DNA of 64,000 nucleotides from Chitinophaga niastensis (GCF_003014755.1 NZ_PYAW01000002.1:1364001-1428000); one strand, 5' to 3'. Positions 19,088 to 28,182 are shown, counted from the stretch's first letter. The notes: generated by a model not told the origin, from the letters alone. Made by a program: numbers and translations.

Positions 19088-20890
19088 TCAATTCTCTCTG
19101 TAGTAACCCCCGAAGTACTTTACAGGAGACCACGAAGGAATGGTTTCAGGTAATTTTGGAGACAAGTTGCCGAATTCCTGCGTACCAAATACAACTCTGC
19201 CATCAACGATTGTTAATACGGAAGAAATGGATTTTATTTCATTGTCGGGTACGGCAAAGAAATCCTTGTTTAGTAAAGCAAAATCTGCCAGATACCCCGG
19301 AGCAATCCTGCCATTCTCATCTTCCTGATGCTCGAACCATGCGGGACCGATAGTAAATAGTTTAAGCGCTTCATCACGGATCAAACGGTTATTTTTTGCG
19401 AGTATTTCAGATCCCGATACAGACTTCCCTGTAATCATCCAGCTAATGCTTGTCCAGGGGTTGAATGAGGAGGCTCTGAATGCGTCTGTTGTCATTGCCA
19501 GAGGAATATCACTATCTACCAGCAGTCGCAATCGTGGTGTTTGCAATGCTTTTTCCCGGCTATATGTCTTTATAAAACCATCGCCATGCAAGGCCATTTT
19601 GCCGTCCAGCGCTATACCACCGCCTAGCTTTTTTACCCTGGCAATATTTTCCGGCGTTATCGTTTCAGCATGTTCTATACTCCAGCGCAACCCATCTAAA
19701 GGTATCTTTTGGTTTACCTCTTCCAAAGCATCCAGAAAAGGTGTGATATTTTCATTATAACTGATATGCATGCGGAAGGGTATTCTTTTCTTCACCAGTT
19801 TGGTAACGTCTTCTTTTATATACAGACGCATAGAGTCTTTATTGACGATGATAGCCGGCTTATCGAAGTTTTCATGGTCGTGCAGCACCAACCGCAGCAT
19901 TTCACCTGTACCTTCATACTCGTGACCATGTGCCATTGTTGGATCAACATTTTCTCTCGGGCTTATGGGGGATCTTTTTGTTATAGCGTTGATCTCTGCA
20001 TCTACCATAGTTGGGGCGCTAACATCGCCAAATTGAATATCGATAAAGGGAAATCGTATGTTCAGCCGATTTTCCTTTGCCAAAAAGTCTATGGGAGCGT
20101 GCCCCTGGGCATATCCGCTGGCGGCCGCAGCGTCAAGAGCTGTAGTGATGCCGAAACGATTTAGTTCGTGAACTACATTTGTTATTGAACTCACCTGCTC
20201 TTCAAAGGAAGCCTGAGGCACCAGGTATTCCAGCGAGATAAAGGTGAACGTATAGCTATGCACGATACCTGTGTAATGTCCTTCTTTATCTTTTTCAAAT
20301 TCGGTACCAGGCATACCTGGAAACTGGTCGGTTCCCACACCGAATGCTTTCATTGCCAACTCATTCAAAAAAGCCTGGTTGTAGGCGTATTGAACGATCA
20401 GAGGTCTATCAGGAACTGCTTTCTTAAGCTCGTCCATGGTTGGGAGCCTGTTTTCTTTAAACTGGTAAGGCGACCAACCACCAATTACCTTGACCCATTG
20501 GCCTTCCGGAGTTCGTTTCGCCTGCTCGCTCAGCATCTCCAATGCCCGCTGCAGTGTGGGTACACCCTCCCATCTGACATTATAATTGAAACTTCTTTCG
20601 CTTAGGATATGAGTGTGTGCATCATTTAATCCGGGGATTAGGCGCCTTCCGTTTGCATCAATCAGCTTTGTATTGTTGTCCTTCAGACTAAGTATCTCGG
20701 CGTCTATACCCACCGCATAGATCCTTCCTCTTTTTACTGCGAGCGCTGAAGCTTGCGGTTGTGATTGACTCTGGGTAGTAATTTTTGCATTATATACAAT
20801 AAGATCTGCACCGACAAACACTTCGTTAGACTGCGCTTTCAGGGCAATTGCAAACAAAATTGCCGTAAGTAATGTGAATATCTTTTTCAT
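19088..20890 (-). CDS. Exported amidohydrolase (YtcJ/NfdA type)
   Basis: 600 residues with a signal peptide (residues 1-19, ALKAQS). A metal-dependent hydrolase barrel follows: HxH in LNDAHTHIL near 90, IEHAETI near 420, and the late Asp in MTTDAFRASSFNPW near 485, with the composite beta-domain at both ends (VYNAKITTQSQ and the C-terminal LADFALLNKDFF). This is the amidohydrolase 3 subgroup. Such enzymes cleave N-acyl or amide bonds in the periplasm; substrate unknown. It lies in the cassette between the pirin and NTF2-like genes. Confidence 0.88.
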   Translation of the reverse strand: MKKIFTLLTAILFAIALKAQSNEVFVGADLIVYNAKITTQSQSQPQASALAVKRGRIYAVGIDAEILSLKDNNTKLIDANGRRLIPGLNDAHTHILSERSFNYNVRWEGVPTLQRALEMLSEQAKRTPEGQWVKVIGGWSPYQFKENRLPTMDELKKAVPDRPLIVQYAYNQAFLNELAMKAFGVGTDQFPGMPGTEFEKDKEGHYTGIVHSYTFTFISLEYLVPQASFEEQVSSITNVVHELNRFGITTALDAAAASGYAQGHAPIDFLAKENRLNIRFPFIDIQFGDVSAPTMVDAEINAITKRSPISPRENVDPTMAHGHEYEGTGEMLRLVLHDHENFDKPAIIVNKDSMRLYIKEDVTKLVKKRIPFRMHISYNENITPFLDALEEVNQKIPLDGLRWSIEHAETITPENIARVKKLGGGIALDGKMALHGDGFIKTYSREKALQTPRLRLLVDSDIPLAMTTDAFRASSFNPWTSISWMITGKSVSGSEILAKNNRLIRDEALKLFTIGPAWFEHQEDENGRIAPGYLADFALLNKDFFAVPDNEIKSISSVLTIVDGRVVFGTQEFGNLSPKLPETIPSWSPVKYFGGYYREN

Positions 20891-21006
20891 GATTTTTTAA
20901 ATTAATAATGATACAGTAATTAGAATTTTGTCACGTTAAAATTATTTTTCAAAGATCGCTCGCAAAAGACAGGTATGACACACATTTGAGAATGCCGTTG
21001 TAAGTA

Positions 21007-21444
21007 CTATGCAACAGCAAAACTTCCACCACTCATAGCCTTCGTAAAAGCCTGTGGATTCCAATATTCACGATAGTTTACAATAAGACCGTCACGGAAA
21101 GTGACAAAAGTAGCGTAGCTCATTTCATAAGGATTACCATTTCCAATTACAACGCCTGAAACACTCCATTCTGCAATGGCTACATTTTCGTCATCAGTCG
21201 GGTAAATTTTTAAAGCAGGAATAGATTTTACATCTATATAGCTTGGGTAATCTTTCAAATAAGCATAAAGTGCGTCACGACCTTCAAATCTTGCTGGTGT
21301 ACCCTCGGGTGCAGAAGGAAATTCAGCCACGACATCATCAGCACAAAGCGCTGACCAACCTTTCATGTCTTGGGCGAGAAATGTGTCTAAACTTTTGCGG
21401 AGGAGTTGAGTAGCTGGTATGTTTTTTAAATTTGTATTGCTCAT
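21007..21444 (-). CDS. NTF2-like (SnoaL-type) protein
   Basis: 145 residues with the cone-shaped NTF2-like fold pattern: helical start (LLRKSLDTFLAQDMKGWSALCADDVVAEFP), GRDALYAYLKDYP, and the C-terminal sheet ending with VTFRDGLIVNYREYWNPQAF, which is the conserved tail of the family. Members are small isomerases/hydrolases or ligand-binding proteins. A functional assignment is not possible. Confidence 0.82.
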   Translation of the reverse strand: MSNTNLKNIPATQLLRKSLDTFLAQDMKGWSALCADDVVAEFPSAPEGTPARFEGRDALYAYLKDYPSYIDVKSIPALKIYPTDDENVAIAEWSVSGVVIGNGNPYEMSYATFVTFRDGLIVNYREYWNPQAFTKAMSGGSFAVA

Positions 21445-21530
21445 TTCTTTGAATTTTTTAATGTTATTTCTTGGTTTAACAATGTAAAATTACATCGTAT
21501 GCAACTCATGCAACGACGAGAAATGATAAA

Positions 21531-21560
21531 AAAAAGCGTTGATATTTATCAACGCTTTTT
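21531..21560. terminator. Bidirectional terminator hairpin behind the Crp/Fnr gene
   Basis: AAAAAGCGTTGATA (21531-21544) and TATCAACGCTTTTT (21547-21560) form a perfect stem with A and T runs on both sides, so it works on either strand; on the minus strand it lies just after the Crp/Fnr stop at 21585. Confidence 0.85.
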
Positions 21561-21584
21561 GTACAGAGAAAGACGTGTGGTGAA

Positions 21585-22166
21585 TTACTTCATTGCCTGT
21601 TTTTTGATTCTGCTTAAAGTTTCCTTGGTAATACCCAAATAAGAAGCAATAATGTGTTGTGGAAATCGCTGGATAAATTGTGGGTGGTTTTCGACAAATT
21701 CTCCATAATTTTTTTCAGCGGTATTACTAATAGTAGCGTTTAGCCTACGTTGGTTAGCAATGGCATTTCTTTCATCCATTATTCGTATCATTTCAACCAG
21801 GGCGGGTATTTTTCCCATCAAATCCAACATTTCTGCTCTTGTAATAATGAGGAGCTCTGTATCTTCCCAGGCATCAATATTATATTTAGAAGGGGTCAGC
21901 ATAATAGAACTTTCGCGGTCAGCTGCCCAATAATTTTCAATATATAGATGTACGATGTGTTCTACGCCTTTCTCATCTACGCTGTATTGCCGCATAGCGC
22001 CTTTTACAATAAAACCAACGTATTTACATACAGCACCTTCTTGCAGAAAGTATTGTTTCTTTCTCAGTTTTTTGGGTTGAAAGGCGGCTTTAATTAAGAC
22101 TTCTTCTTCGCTTGTAAGTGGCGATGATATATGCTGGTTGATATAAGCAAGAAGATTATTGTGCAT
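21585..22166 (-). CDS. Crp/Fnr-family transcriptional regulator
   Basis: 193 residues. An N-terminal cyclic-nucleotide-binding-like beta-roll (KQYFLQEGAVCKYVGFIVKGAMRQYSVDEKGVEHIVHLY) and a C-terminal helix-turn-helix (IIASYLGITKETLSRIKKQ). It is the Bacteroidota Crp/Fnr type that often sits next to NTF2/SDR genes. It lies first in the minus-strand series of the cassette and may control it, although the hairpin at 21531 separates it from the next gene. Confidence 0.88.
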   Translation of the reverse strand: MHNNLLAYINQHISSPLTSEEEVLIKAAFQPKKLRKKQYFLQEGAVCKYVGFIVKGAMRQYSVDEKGVEHIVHLYIENYWAADRESSIMLTPSKYNIDAWEDTELLIITRAEMLDLMGKIPALVEMIRIMDERNAIANQRRLNATISNTAEKNYGEFVENHPQFIQRFPQHIIASYLGITKETLSRIKKQAMK

Positions 22167-22358
22167 GGGGTGTTGAAGATTAATTAAATCAATACAAATA
22201 TATAAAGAATATTACATAATGTTGGATATTGGAGAATGAACCCGAAAAGAGAATACATAATATCTTAAATTTAGACAGGGGAGAATAGCCGGAAAGAAAT
22301 TGTTGTAGCAAATGAAAAATAGATAATATTGGGATATTTTTCTCCTGAAAATAGATTT

Positions 22359-22495
22359 ATGAGGAAATAGGATTTTTATCGTTTGGGCATTGGTCTAACC
22401 ATCCTGCCTATAAGACCCGTACAACTAGTGACACATTGCTTCAGTCTATTGATCTGGCTGTCGCTGCCGAAGAAATTGGTTTAGATGGCGCCTAT
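22359..22495 (+). pseudogene. 5' fragment of a luciferase-like (LLM class) flavin monooxygenase
   Basis: After ATG AGG AAA the reading frame is lost by an apparent one-base deletion; in the next frame it reads IGFLSFGHWSNHPAYKTRT and LLQSIDLAVAAEEIGLDGAY, the N-terminus of LLM-class flavin-dependent oxidoreductases. Homology stops at the TAT codon 22493-22495, exactly where the right copy of the 23-bp direct repeat begins. About 290 residues are missing. Clear gene remnant. Confidence 0.75.
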
Positions 22496-22515
22496 TGGAT
22501 TTTGTGTCGCTTTTT
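22493..22515 (+). repeat. Right 23-bp direct repeat (possible attR)
   Basis: Identical to 17190-17212. Here it does not form a terminator, because the partner arm is absent; it cuts off the LLM monooxygenase fragment instead. Confidence 0.75.
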
Positions 22516-22535
22516 TATTTTTAATGCGGTGTTGT

Positions 22536-22769
22536 TCAGCTTGTGGCCAACACGACTGCAAGAGAATCCATATAATCGCGCCAATGAATAATCTTCCGAT
22601 CTTTAATTGTTATTATCGAGCAAAATCTATTGTCATATAACTTGTTGGTTGTATGAACCACACCGTGAACCTCATATTCTAAAATTATAACTCCGGGCTT
22701 AGTGGATTTGTGAATGATAAGATTATCAGCCGAATGAAGTATCATACTGTATCCTCCAAACCATTCCAT
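22536..22769 (-). pseudogene. C-terminal fragment of an NTF2-like (SnoaL) protein
   Basis: The 77-codon frame reads as the C-terminal half of a SnoaL-like protein (YEVHGVVHTTNKLYDNRF, then SIITIKDRKIIHWRDYMD, the conserved tail). The N-terminal half is missing. Its upstream end runs into the opposite-strand reductase fragment, so the junction is a deletion or rearrangement point. Confidence 0.65.
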
Positions 22770-22814
22770 ATACTTTTTACGGCCATCGATTTTATTTGTA
22801 AAAATGATGTCACA

Positions 22815-23153
22815 AAATACGTCATGTCCATGACCATGAAAAAGTCAGATTGGGAAAACACAGTGTTCCTTACAAGCGTGGCAGATATCGAAAAGCTCAA
22901 AAATTCAAAAGGTTCTGACCTCAAAGTTTGGGGCAGTGGCAAGCTCGTTCAGCTACTATTGAAGCATGATTTAGTGGACGAACTCTGGCTCAAAATTCAC
23001 CCGTTGACTCTTGGCAAAGGAAAAAAGTTGTTTGACAATGACACGATTCCGGCAGCATTTACATTAACAGAGAGTGTTGTTACATCAAGTGGAGTAATTA
23101 TTGCCAATTACAAGCGGGCTGGAAAAGTTAAGACAGGTACTATTGGAGCTTAA
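22815..23153 (+). pseudogene. C-terminal half of a dihydrofolate reductase-like (RibD C-domain) protein
   Basis: From about 22815 the frame encodes KYVMSMTMKKSDWENTVFL, DLKVWGSGKLVQLLLKHDLVDELWLKIHP and LGKGKKLF, the second half of the DHFR/RibD-C family found in Bacteroidota (YwjB/YyaP-like). The NADPH-binding N-terminal half is absent; the upstream open frame to 22710 reads into the NTF2 fragment. An ATG inside (22836) could still give a short peptide, but not a complete fold. Confidence 0.7.
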
Positions 23154-23468
23154 GGAGAAATAAATTGAGGCTTGCAATAACTTCGCAACAAAAAGCATGA
23201 CCCACGGTCTGATATAATGCCTGGCTCCAATAGCTTAGATGTGCTTTATCAGTTGGGATTTTATAGCCCTTACTGTCTTTATAGCTAAATGCACTCTTTA
23301 TCTGTGCAAAAGCGCCATAATTCAGGGCAAGGCTATCTTTTACAAATTCAATGTAGCAATCATTCCCTTGGTCATTTCTCTTAAAAAAGGTTAAAAAAAG
23401 ATTGAATGATTATTCTGTATGACCCCTTGGATATATCGAACCCCTAAAAGCTCCGTCAGCGTATTCCG
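23140..23468 (-). other. Open frame fragment of unknown origin
   Basis: A 109-codon minus-strand frame without a usable ATG. Part of it is protein-like (YIEFVKDSLALNYGAFAQIK, YKDSKGYKIPTDKAHLSYWS). It overlaps the end of the reductase fragment. I do not recognise it; it may be another gene remnant in this decayed region. Confidence 0.25.
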
Positions 23469-23627
23469 CTACCAATTACCCGTCCTTTTGATGCACCAAG
23501 GGTTGTTTGTTAATGAAATTCAGTTAATGTTTGCTATGCAATTTTTAAATTGAGAATTTATAATTTCATTAAGGTTTAAACCTTGGTAGTTTTTAATCTC
23601 ATTGCAACAATATCCTTGAAGATACTT

Positions 23628-23818
23628 ATGAAAAAATTCTTTTTTCTTTTTGTATTCCTTGTAGCAATTATTTATGCTTGTAGTAAAAAGGAATCAACTA
23701 TTAAAACACCGCTGAAGGTACTATTGCATGGACTAGTTTAAGCAAGGCAGAACAAGATAATATAAATTTAATAAGCTTAAATTATCAAAATGGAATATCC
23801 GGGACTAAATGCAATTAA
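23628..23818 (+). pseudogene. Frameshifted small lipoprotein
   Basis: MKKFFFLFVFLVAIIYACSKKES is a clear lipoprotein signal with Cys at residue 18. The frame stops after 37 codons (TAA 23739-23741), but coding-like sequence continues in the adjacent frame (EGTIAWTSLSKAEQDNINLI) to TAA at 23816-23818. A short indel near 23710 would join them. The remainder of a normal lipoprotein domain is missing. Confidence 0.5.
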
Positions 23819-24332
23819 AACCGCGTTTTTAATTTGCTCATGTACTTTATTATGTCAAATTACATTTGGACAAAAGATAATGATTGATAATAGCACCAAT
23901 AGGAAATTAAATCTCCAATTGGAAAAATCAATCAATATGCGAAATAGTGTAGATTCAATATGCATGACCTATTCGACCATAACTATTTTTGTTCGAAATA
24001 ATAAGGTAATTGATTCTGTTATGTTTACAAGAGAGTGCCCGGAATTCATCAAAGTTGCATTTTCTGAAGTTTTACCAGTGTACAAAAATGTTGATTGGAA
24101 AAATGTACTTCATCCAGCTACTCCTGATTATGATATTTTACAACCGCTATCCTATAATTATAGTTCCAAAACCTGTACTGATTTAATAACAACTGCTGAA
24201 TCAAAAAAAATGCTGAAGGCTGATTTAAGCCTTAGAAATAAAAAAACAACCGCATTTGTATTGCTTCCAATAGATATTAAAATGTTTGAATTATGCAACT
24301 ATAAACTCTCTCCAACACACACTAAGAATTAA
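23790..24332 (+). CDS. Secreted protein of unknown function
   Basis: 180 residues beginning MEYPGLNAIKTAFLICSCTLLCQITFGQ, which contains a signal peptide after a short leader. The mature part has four to five Cys and no domain I recognise. The sequence is noticeably AT-richer than housekeeping genes in this window. It lies at the end of the decayed region behind tRNA-Ser and overlaps the tail of the frameshifted lipoprotein. Confidence 0.55.
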   Translation: MEYPGLNAIKTAFLICSCTLLCQITFGQKIMIDNSTNRKLNLQLEKSINMRNSVDSICMTYSTITIFVRNNKVIDSVMFTRECPEFIKVAFSEVLPVYKNVDWKNVLHPATPDYDILQPLSYNYSSKTCTDLITTAESKKMLKADLSLRNKKTTAFVLLPIDIKMFELCNYKLSPTHTKN

Positions 24333-24441
24333 TTTTTTGTGAAATATTTTTACTATCAAACTTGGTAAATAGTACAGCGAAGGAGACGAAAAGAAGAAGC
24401 CACCAAACGATATCAAAAACAGGATCATTGATGATTTTCAT
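24322..24441 (-). CDS. Possible 39-residue single-span membrane peptide
   Basis: An ATG frame of 39 codons: a short charged N-terminus (MKIINDPVFDIV), a hydrophobic span (WWLLLFVSFAVLF) and a polar tail (TKFDSKNISQKINS). The pattern of a small membrane protein is good, but length and AT-rich context make chance possible. It overlaps the convergent secreted-protein gene by 11 bp. Confidence 0.35.
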   Translation of the reverse strand: MKIINDPVFDIVWWLLLFVSFAVLFTKFDSKNISQKINS

Positions 24442-24505
24442 AATTATAGGGATAGAATAATTTTGCGAAGATCGGGTTTAAAGCGAATTATCTTATGCGG
24501 ACATG

Positions 24506-24539
24506 CAAAAAAAATAAACCCTGGTATTTACCAGGGTTT
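24506..24539 (-). terminator. Terminator of the bestrophin operon
   Basis: AAACCCTGG at 24516-24524 and CCAGGGTTT at 24531-24539 form a 9-bp stem with a 6-nt loop. On the minus strand it is followed by a T8 run (A8 at 24507-24514 on the plus strand), 58 bp behind the bestrophin stop. Confidence 0.88.
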
Positions 24540-24596
24540 CCGTCATTACGCTATAAATTGCGCCCCTATTATCTGGCGTCTTAACACAAATAAATT

Positions 24597-25511
24597 TTAA
24601 AGCACATAATAATTAGATACTTCCGTTTGTTCTTCCGGCATATTATATTGTTCATGTAACATCTGTCGCAGATCTTTTTCTATATTACGTGCAATCGTAG
24701 TAACAGGCGTATCGGTTGGCTTGTTTTCAAACGGATCCTGCAGATTAATACCCATTTTTTCAATCAGCAGGAAAGACGCTGCTATGGCTACTACCATCGG
24801 AATCTCCATAAAACCTAATATATCTATCAATGCAAACGGCAGTAACATAATAAAGAGGATCACGGTGAAGTGCGTGTACAAACTATAGGTAGCAGGGAAC
24901 ACGGTGTTTTTAATCCTTTCACATTTACCCATTGCATCACATAAGCGCGACAACGTTTTATCTATGGCAATCTGCTGGTATTGATTGATCCAACCCTGTT
25001 CCAGGGCGTGTTTCAGGTCTTTACCATGTAAAAGCAACAAGGCAGCCGGTACGTTATCATATCTCATCACATAATTAAGCTCGCGTCTTGATAGTAGTCT
25101 GTCAAGACCTTTGAGCGGATCTGTCTTTCGTAACGTTTGGCCAAGGCTATAACACCAGGCTGCCTGTCGCTTTACAAAGCGCTCCTGAAAATGCTGCATC
25201 TCCTCCGACTGATACGTTGCATCCATCAAACTTAGCATCTGCCGCGTCAGTGAGCGCGAATCATTTACAATGGCTCCCCAGATAGTTCTGGCTTCCCACC
25301 AGCGGTCGTATGCCTGGTTGGAGCGGAACGCGAGCAATAATGACAGCACGGTTCCCAGCACCATCGGTACACCTAACGGAATCACCAGGTTGGTGAAATC
25401 GTATTGGTAATAAAGGATATTGATCACCAGTGAATATATTGTCACCAGCAGGAGCTCATACCGGATCTTACCAAATACATATTTTAAGGGGATGTTTTTT
25501 TTCAGTAGCAT
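24597..25511 (-). CDS. Bestrophin-family anion channel
   Basis: 304 residues, the usual length of prokaryotic bestrophins. Four membrane segments (about 20-42, 44-64, 205-230, 232-252) and the conserved stretch FRSNQAYDRWWEARTIWGAIVNDSR after the second segment. Prokaryotic homologues are pentameric anion or cation channels of the inner membrane. It lies 10 bp behind a universal-stress-like gene in the same operon, a frequent pairing in Bacteroidota, and close to a two-component system. Confidence 0.92.
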   Translation of the reverse strand: MLLKKNIPLKYVFGKIRYELLLVTIYSLVINILYYQYDFTNLVIPLGVPMVLGTVLSLLLAFRSNQAYDRWWEARTIWGAIVNDSRSLTRQMLSLMDATYQSEEMQHFQERFVKRQAAWCYSLGQTLRKTDPLKGLDRLLSRRELNYVMRYDNVPAALLLLHGKDLKHALEQGWINQYQQIAIDKTLSRLCDAMGKCERIKNTVFPATYSLYTHFTVILFIMLLPFALIDILGFMEIPMVVAIAASFLLIEKMGINLQDPFENKPTDTPVTTIARNIEKDLRQMLHEQYNMPEEQTEVSNYYVL

Positions 25512-25521
25512 GATATTACTT

Positions 25522-26007
25522 TTATTCTGTTGCCAGCAAAAGTGCTGATATGGTGGATTTAGCCGCCATAGGTTTACTTCTTAGCAATTGTATCTTCATC
25601 ACAGGGTATTTGCATTTGCTGATCAGTTTCTCCGGATCATAACTTCTTTTGGAAGGAGGGTTGTATCCGTGATCAGCAGGTTGAATGATCAGGTCTATAT
25701 TTTGTGCCTGCAGAAAATTGCGGAAAGCCGCACGGGTATTGCCGTGAAAGAATTCTACTTTCAGCTGGTTAATAGCAGATGAATATTTATTACGGATAAT
25801 TTCGCAGCCATCCCGGAAGTCAGCTGTGATCAGCTCCGTGTGCCTGCTGTTACGGGTGTACGTAATGAGGTCAAACAAGGAATCCGGCATTTCCAGGGCA
25901 TGCATAAATATAATATTCACCGGCTCGTACGGATGTTGTGCTACAATACTGTGTACATAGCTCAGAGAGCGAATGGAGAAGTCTGTTGGTATTAGTATGT
26001 TTTTCAT
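25522..26007 (-). CDS. Universal-stress-protein-like protein
   Basis: 161 residues. The N-terminus MKNILIPTDFSIRSLSYV is that of the UspA fold, and NIDLIIQPADHGYNPP corresponds to the family's fifth strand. The nucleotide-binding GxxGxxxxxxS loop at the end is replaced by a Pro/Lys/Ser segment, so ATP binding is doubtful. Co-transcribed with the bestrophin gene. Confidence 0.72.
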   Translation of the reverse strand: MKNILIPTDFSIRSLSYVHSIVAQHPYEPVNIIFMHALEMPDSLFDLITYTRNSRHTELITADFRDGCEIIRNKYSSAINQLKVEFFHGNTRAAFRNFLQAQNIDLIIQPADHGYNPPSKRSYDPEKLISKCKYPVMKIQLLRSKPMAAKSTISALLLATE

Positions 26008-26028
26008 GTCTGGTAACTTTTATAACAG

Positions 26029-26036
26029 CAAAATTA
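26029..26036 (-). promoter_or_regulatory. -7 box (TAATTTTG) of the stress protein-bestrophin operon
   Basis: On the minus strand TAATTTTG matches TAnnTTTG and lies 21 nt before the ATG at 26007, giving a normal short leader. Confidence 0.5.
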
Positions 26037-26117
26037 TTGCTGCGTAGTAAGTAACCAGTAAGAGCGAGGTTAAAAGGAGGTAAGAATGTGGTAAGAATCC
26101 GGTAAGAAAAGCAGCGG

Positions 26118-27476
26118 CTACCGTGGAAGTTCCACGCTGATCTCTGTTCCCACGTTTACCTGGCTGTTCACGATGATGTCGCCTTTATGCATTCTGATGA
26201 TATTCATGGCCAGTGGCAGCCCAATACCGTAGCCCTTGAAACGTCCTGTATTAGAGGCGCGGAAGAAAGGAGAGAAGATGTAGGGGAGATCTCCGGGAGG
26301 AATACCGATGCCCTGATCTTTTATGATGATGATATTTTTCTTTTCCGTGGCGGCAAGTGCCATAGACACTGGTTGATTGTTGGAATACTTTACAGCATTC
26401 ATCACTATGTTGCTCAACGCAAGCTCCAGCAGCTGTGCATTTCCGGGGATGACTAACTTTTCTTCTTCCTCCGGAAAAAGACTGTAATCAATGGTTACGA
26501 GGTTACCAGGACTCATTTTATCGATGGTATACTTCACCGTAAATAATAGCTCGTCGCTACGGATCAGGCCCCAGTCCTGCTTTTTACCATCAAAACCAGT
26601 TTGGGCCAGGTGCAGCAGACTTTTGGTAATATGTTCCAACCGGCCAGCTTCGTTGAGGATATTTTGTAAGGAATAGATATATTTTTCTGCAGTGCGTTCC
26701 TTATTAAGGGCCAGCTCTGCTTCGCCAATAATGGCCGTGAGCGGGGTGCTTAGCTCATGAGAGGCATTGCTTACAAAATTATTCTGGGTTTCAAAAGCCG
26801 TCTCCAGCCGGTCCAGCATATTATTGAATGTATTAGCCAGGTCATTGATTTCATCGCCGCTGCTATCTACGTTTAGCCGTAAGTGTAAGTTGCGTGAACT
26901 GATATTTTTTACCTGTACCATCATATGCCGGATAGGCCGCAGGATGTATTTTGAGAAGAAAATACCTGCAGCAACCAGGATAATGCCCGATACAATGGAG
27001 CAGATGAGCAGTATCTTTCGTAACCACGACAGGTACTCCACACTATACTGATTAATAGCGGATACAATCACGATATACAAGCCCTGTTTGCTTTTATACA
27101 ACACGCCTTCATAGAAGCGGTCGCCTTGCCGGTAGGTAGCTTTATTTTCCCTGCGTACCTGTTCGTAGAAGGAGTCGGGCAGGGTAAGGTGTTCGTCTTT
27201 GCGTACAATACCGTTGGTAGTTACCTGCAGGAAATATTCTTTTTCGGCAGGTAATTTTTCGAGATGTTCTTCGCGTATTTCGTTATAGATAACGGAGTCG
27301 GATTCGTAATAGGGGAGTGTAGCTTTAGCAGTAAGATAGGCGCGTATTTCCAGTCGTTTGTAGAAGTCTTCGAAAGAGTGCTGGTTGGCAAAATAATATA
27401 CCAGTATACTCATAACGAGTATCGTAGAGATAGTTAAACCGGCAAATACGAGTAATATCTTAGTACGTATCTTCAT
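26118..27476 (-). CDS. Two-component sensor histidine kinase
   Basis: 452 residues. Membrane segments at about 8-28 and 150-173 flank a periplasmic sensor. A HAMP domain follows, then HisKA with the phospho-His in FVSNASHELSTPLTAIIGE and an HATPase domain (NAVKYSNN, DQGIGIPP, GYGIGLPLA). Its ATG lies inside the response-regulator gene (17-bp overlap), so the two are translationally coupled. Ligand unknown; the pair resembles the system at 37369-39419. Confidence 0.94.
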   Translation of the reverse strand: MKIRTKILLVFAGLTISTILVMSILVYYFANQHSFEDFYKRLEIRAYLTAKATLPYYESDSVIYNEIREEHLEKLPAEKEYFLQVTTNGIVRKDEHLTLPDSFYEQVRRENKATYRQGDRFYEGVLYKSKQGLYIVIVSAINQYSVEYLSWLRKILLICSIVSGIILVAAGIFFSKYILRPIRHMMVQVKNISSRNLHLRLNVDSSGDEINDLANTFNNMLDRLETAFETQNNFVSNASHELSTPLTAIIGEAELALNKERTAEKYIYSLQNILNEAGRLEHITKSLLHLAQTGFDGKKQDWGLIRSDELLFTVKYTIDKMSPGNLVTIDYSLFPEEEEKLVIPGNAQLLELALSNIVMNAVKYSNNQPVSMALAATEKKNIIIIKDQGIGIPPGDLPYIFSPFFRASNTGRFKGYGIGLPLAMNIIRMHKGDIIVNSQVNVGTEISVELPR

Positions 27477-28176
27477 CCGTTTTGTTTTCTTTTAGCATGT
27501 AACCCAGTCCCACTACCGTTTGTATTAGTTCTGCCGGATTGTTTTTATTTATTTTTTTACGGAGATAATTAATATAGACATCTACTACTTTGGTGTTCAT
27601 ATTAAAGTCGATGCCCCATACCTGTTCCAGGATTTCCATGCGTGACAGTACTTTCCTCGGATTTTTAAGCAGATATTCCAGCAACCGGTATTCAGTAGCG
27701 GTAAGTTGTATGTTTTTTCCCTGCCTGTTGGCGGATTTGGTATCCGTATCCAGTTCCAGGTCGGCTATTCTGAGTACGCCCGGAGGGGTAACGGGAACGG
27801 CTATACCAGCATTGCTTTTCCTCCGCAATAAGCTACGGATGCGGGCTTCCAGCTCCTGTAATTTGAATGGCTTAACGAGGTAGTCGTCTGCACCGCTATC
27901 CAGTCCCATGACAATATTTTCTGTAGTGCCCAGGGCGGTGAGCATGAGTATAGGCATCGTTACCTGTGCTTTGCGCAGGGACCGGCATACTTCTATTCCG
28001 TTCATGCCGGGCAACATTACATCCAGTATGATGAGCAGAAATGAAGGGTTGTCGAGCGCCATTTGCAGGCCGCTATTGCCATCCAGGGCTACGCTTACTT
28101 CGTAGCCGGCTTCGGAAAGCCCGCGGGTAATGACAGATACTACAGCAGGTTCATCTTCTATTAATAATACTTTCAT
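27460..28176 (-). CDS. OmpR/PhoB-type response regulator
   Basis: The frame can be opened at a TTG (28185), but MKVLLIEDEP from the ATG at 28176 is the natural start (238 residues). Receiver domain: EDE at 7-9, phospho-acceptor Asp in IILDVMLPG, Lys in YLVKPF. C-terminal winged helix: LTATEYRLLEYLLKNPRKVLSR and VDVYINYLRKKI. Partner of the overlapping kinase gene. Confidence 0.94.
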   Translation of the reverse strand: MKVLLIEDEPAVVSVITRGLSEAGYEVSVALDGNSGLQMALDNPSFLLIILDVMLPGMNGIEVCRSLRKAQVTMPILMLTALGTTENIVMGLDSGADDYLVKPFKLQELEARIRSLLRRKSNAGIAVPVTPPGVLRIADLELDTDTKSANRQGKNIQLTATEYRLLEYLLKNPRKVLSRMEILEQVWGIDFNMNTKVVDVYINYLRKKINKNNPAELIQTVVGLGYMLKENKTDEDTY

Positions 28177-28182
28177 GCCTGG

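Noticed and set aside
17213..22492. Complete integrative element or transposon
   Set aside because: No integrase, transposase or terminal inverted repeats were found between the direct repeats; only the repeat pair supports mobility.
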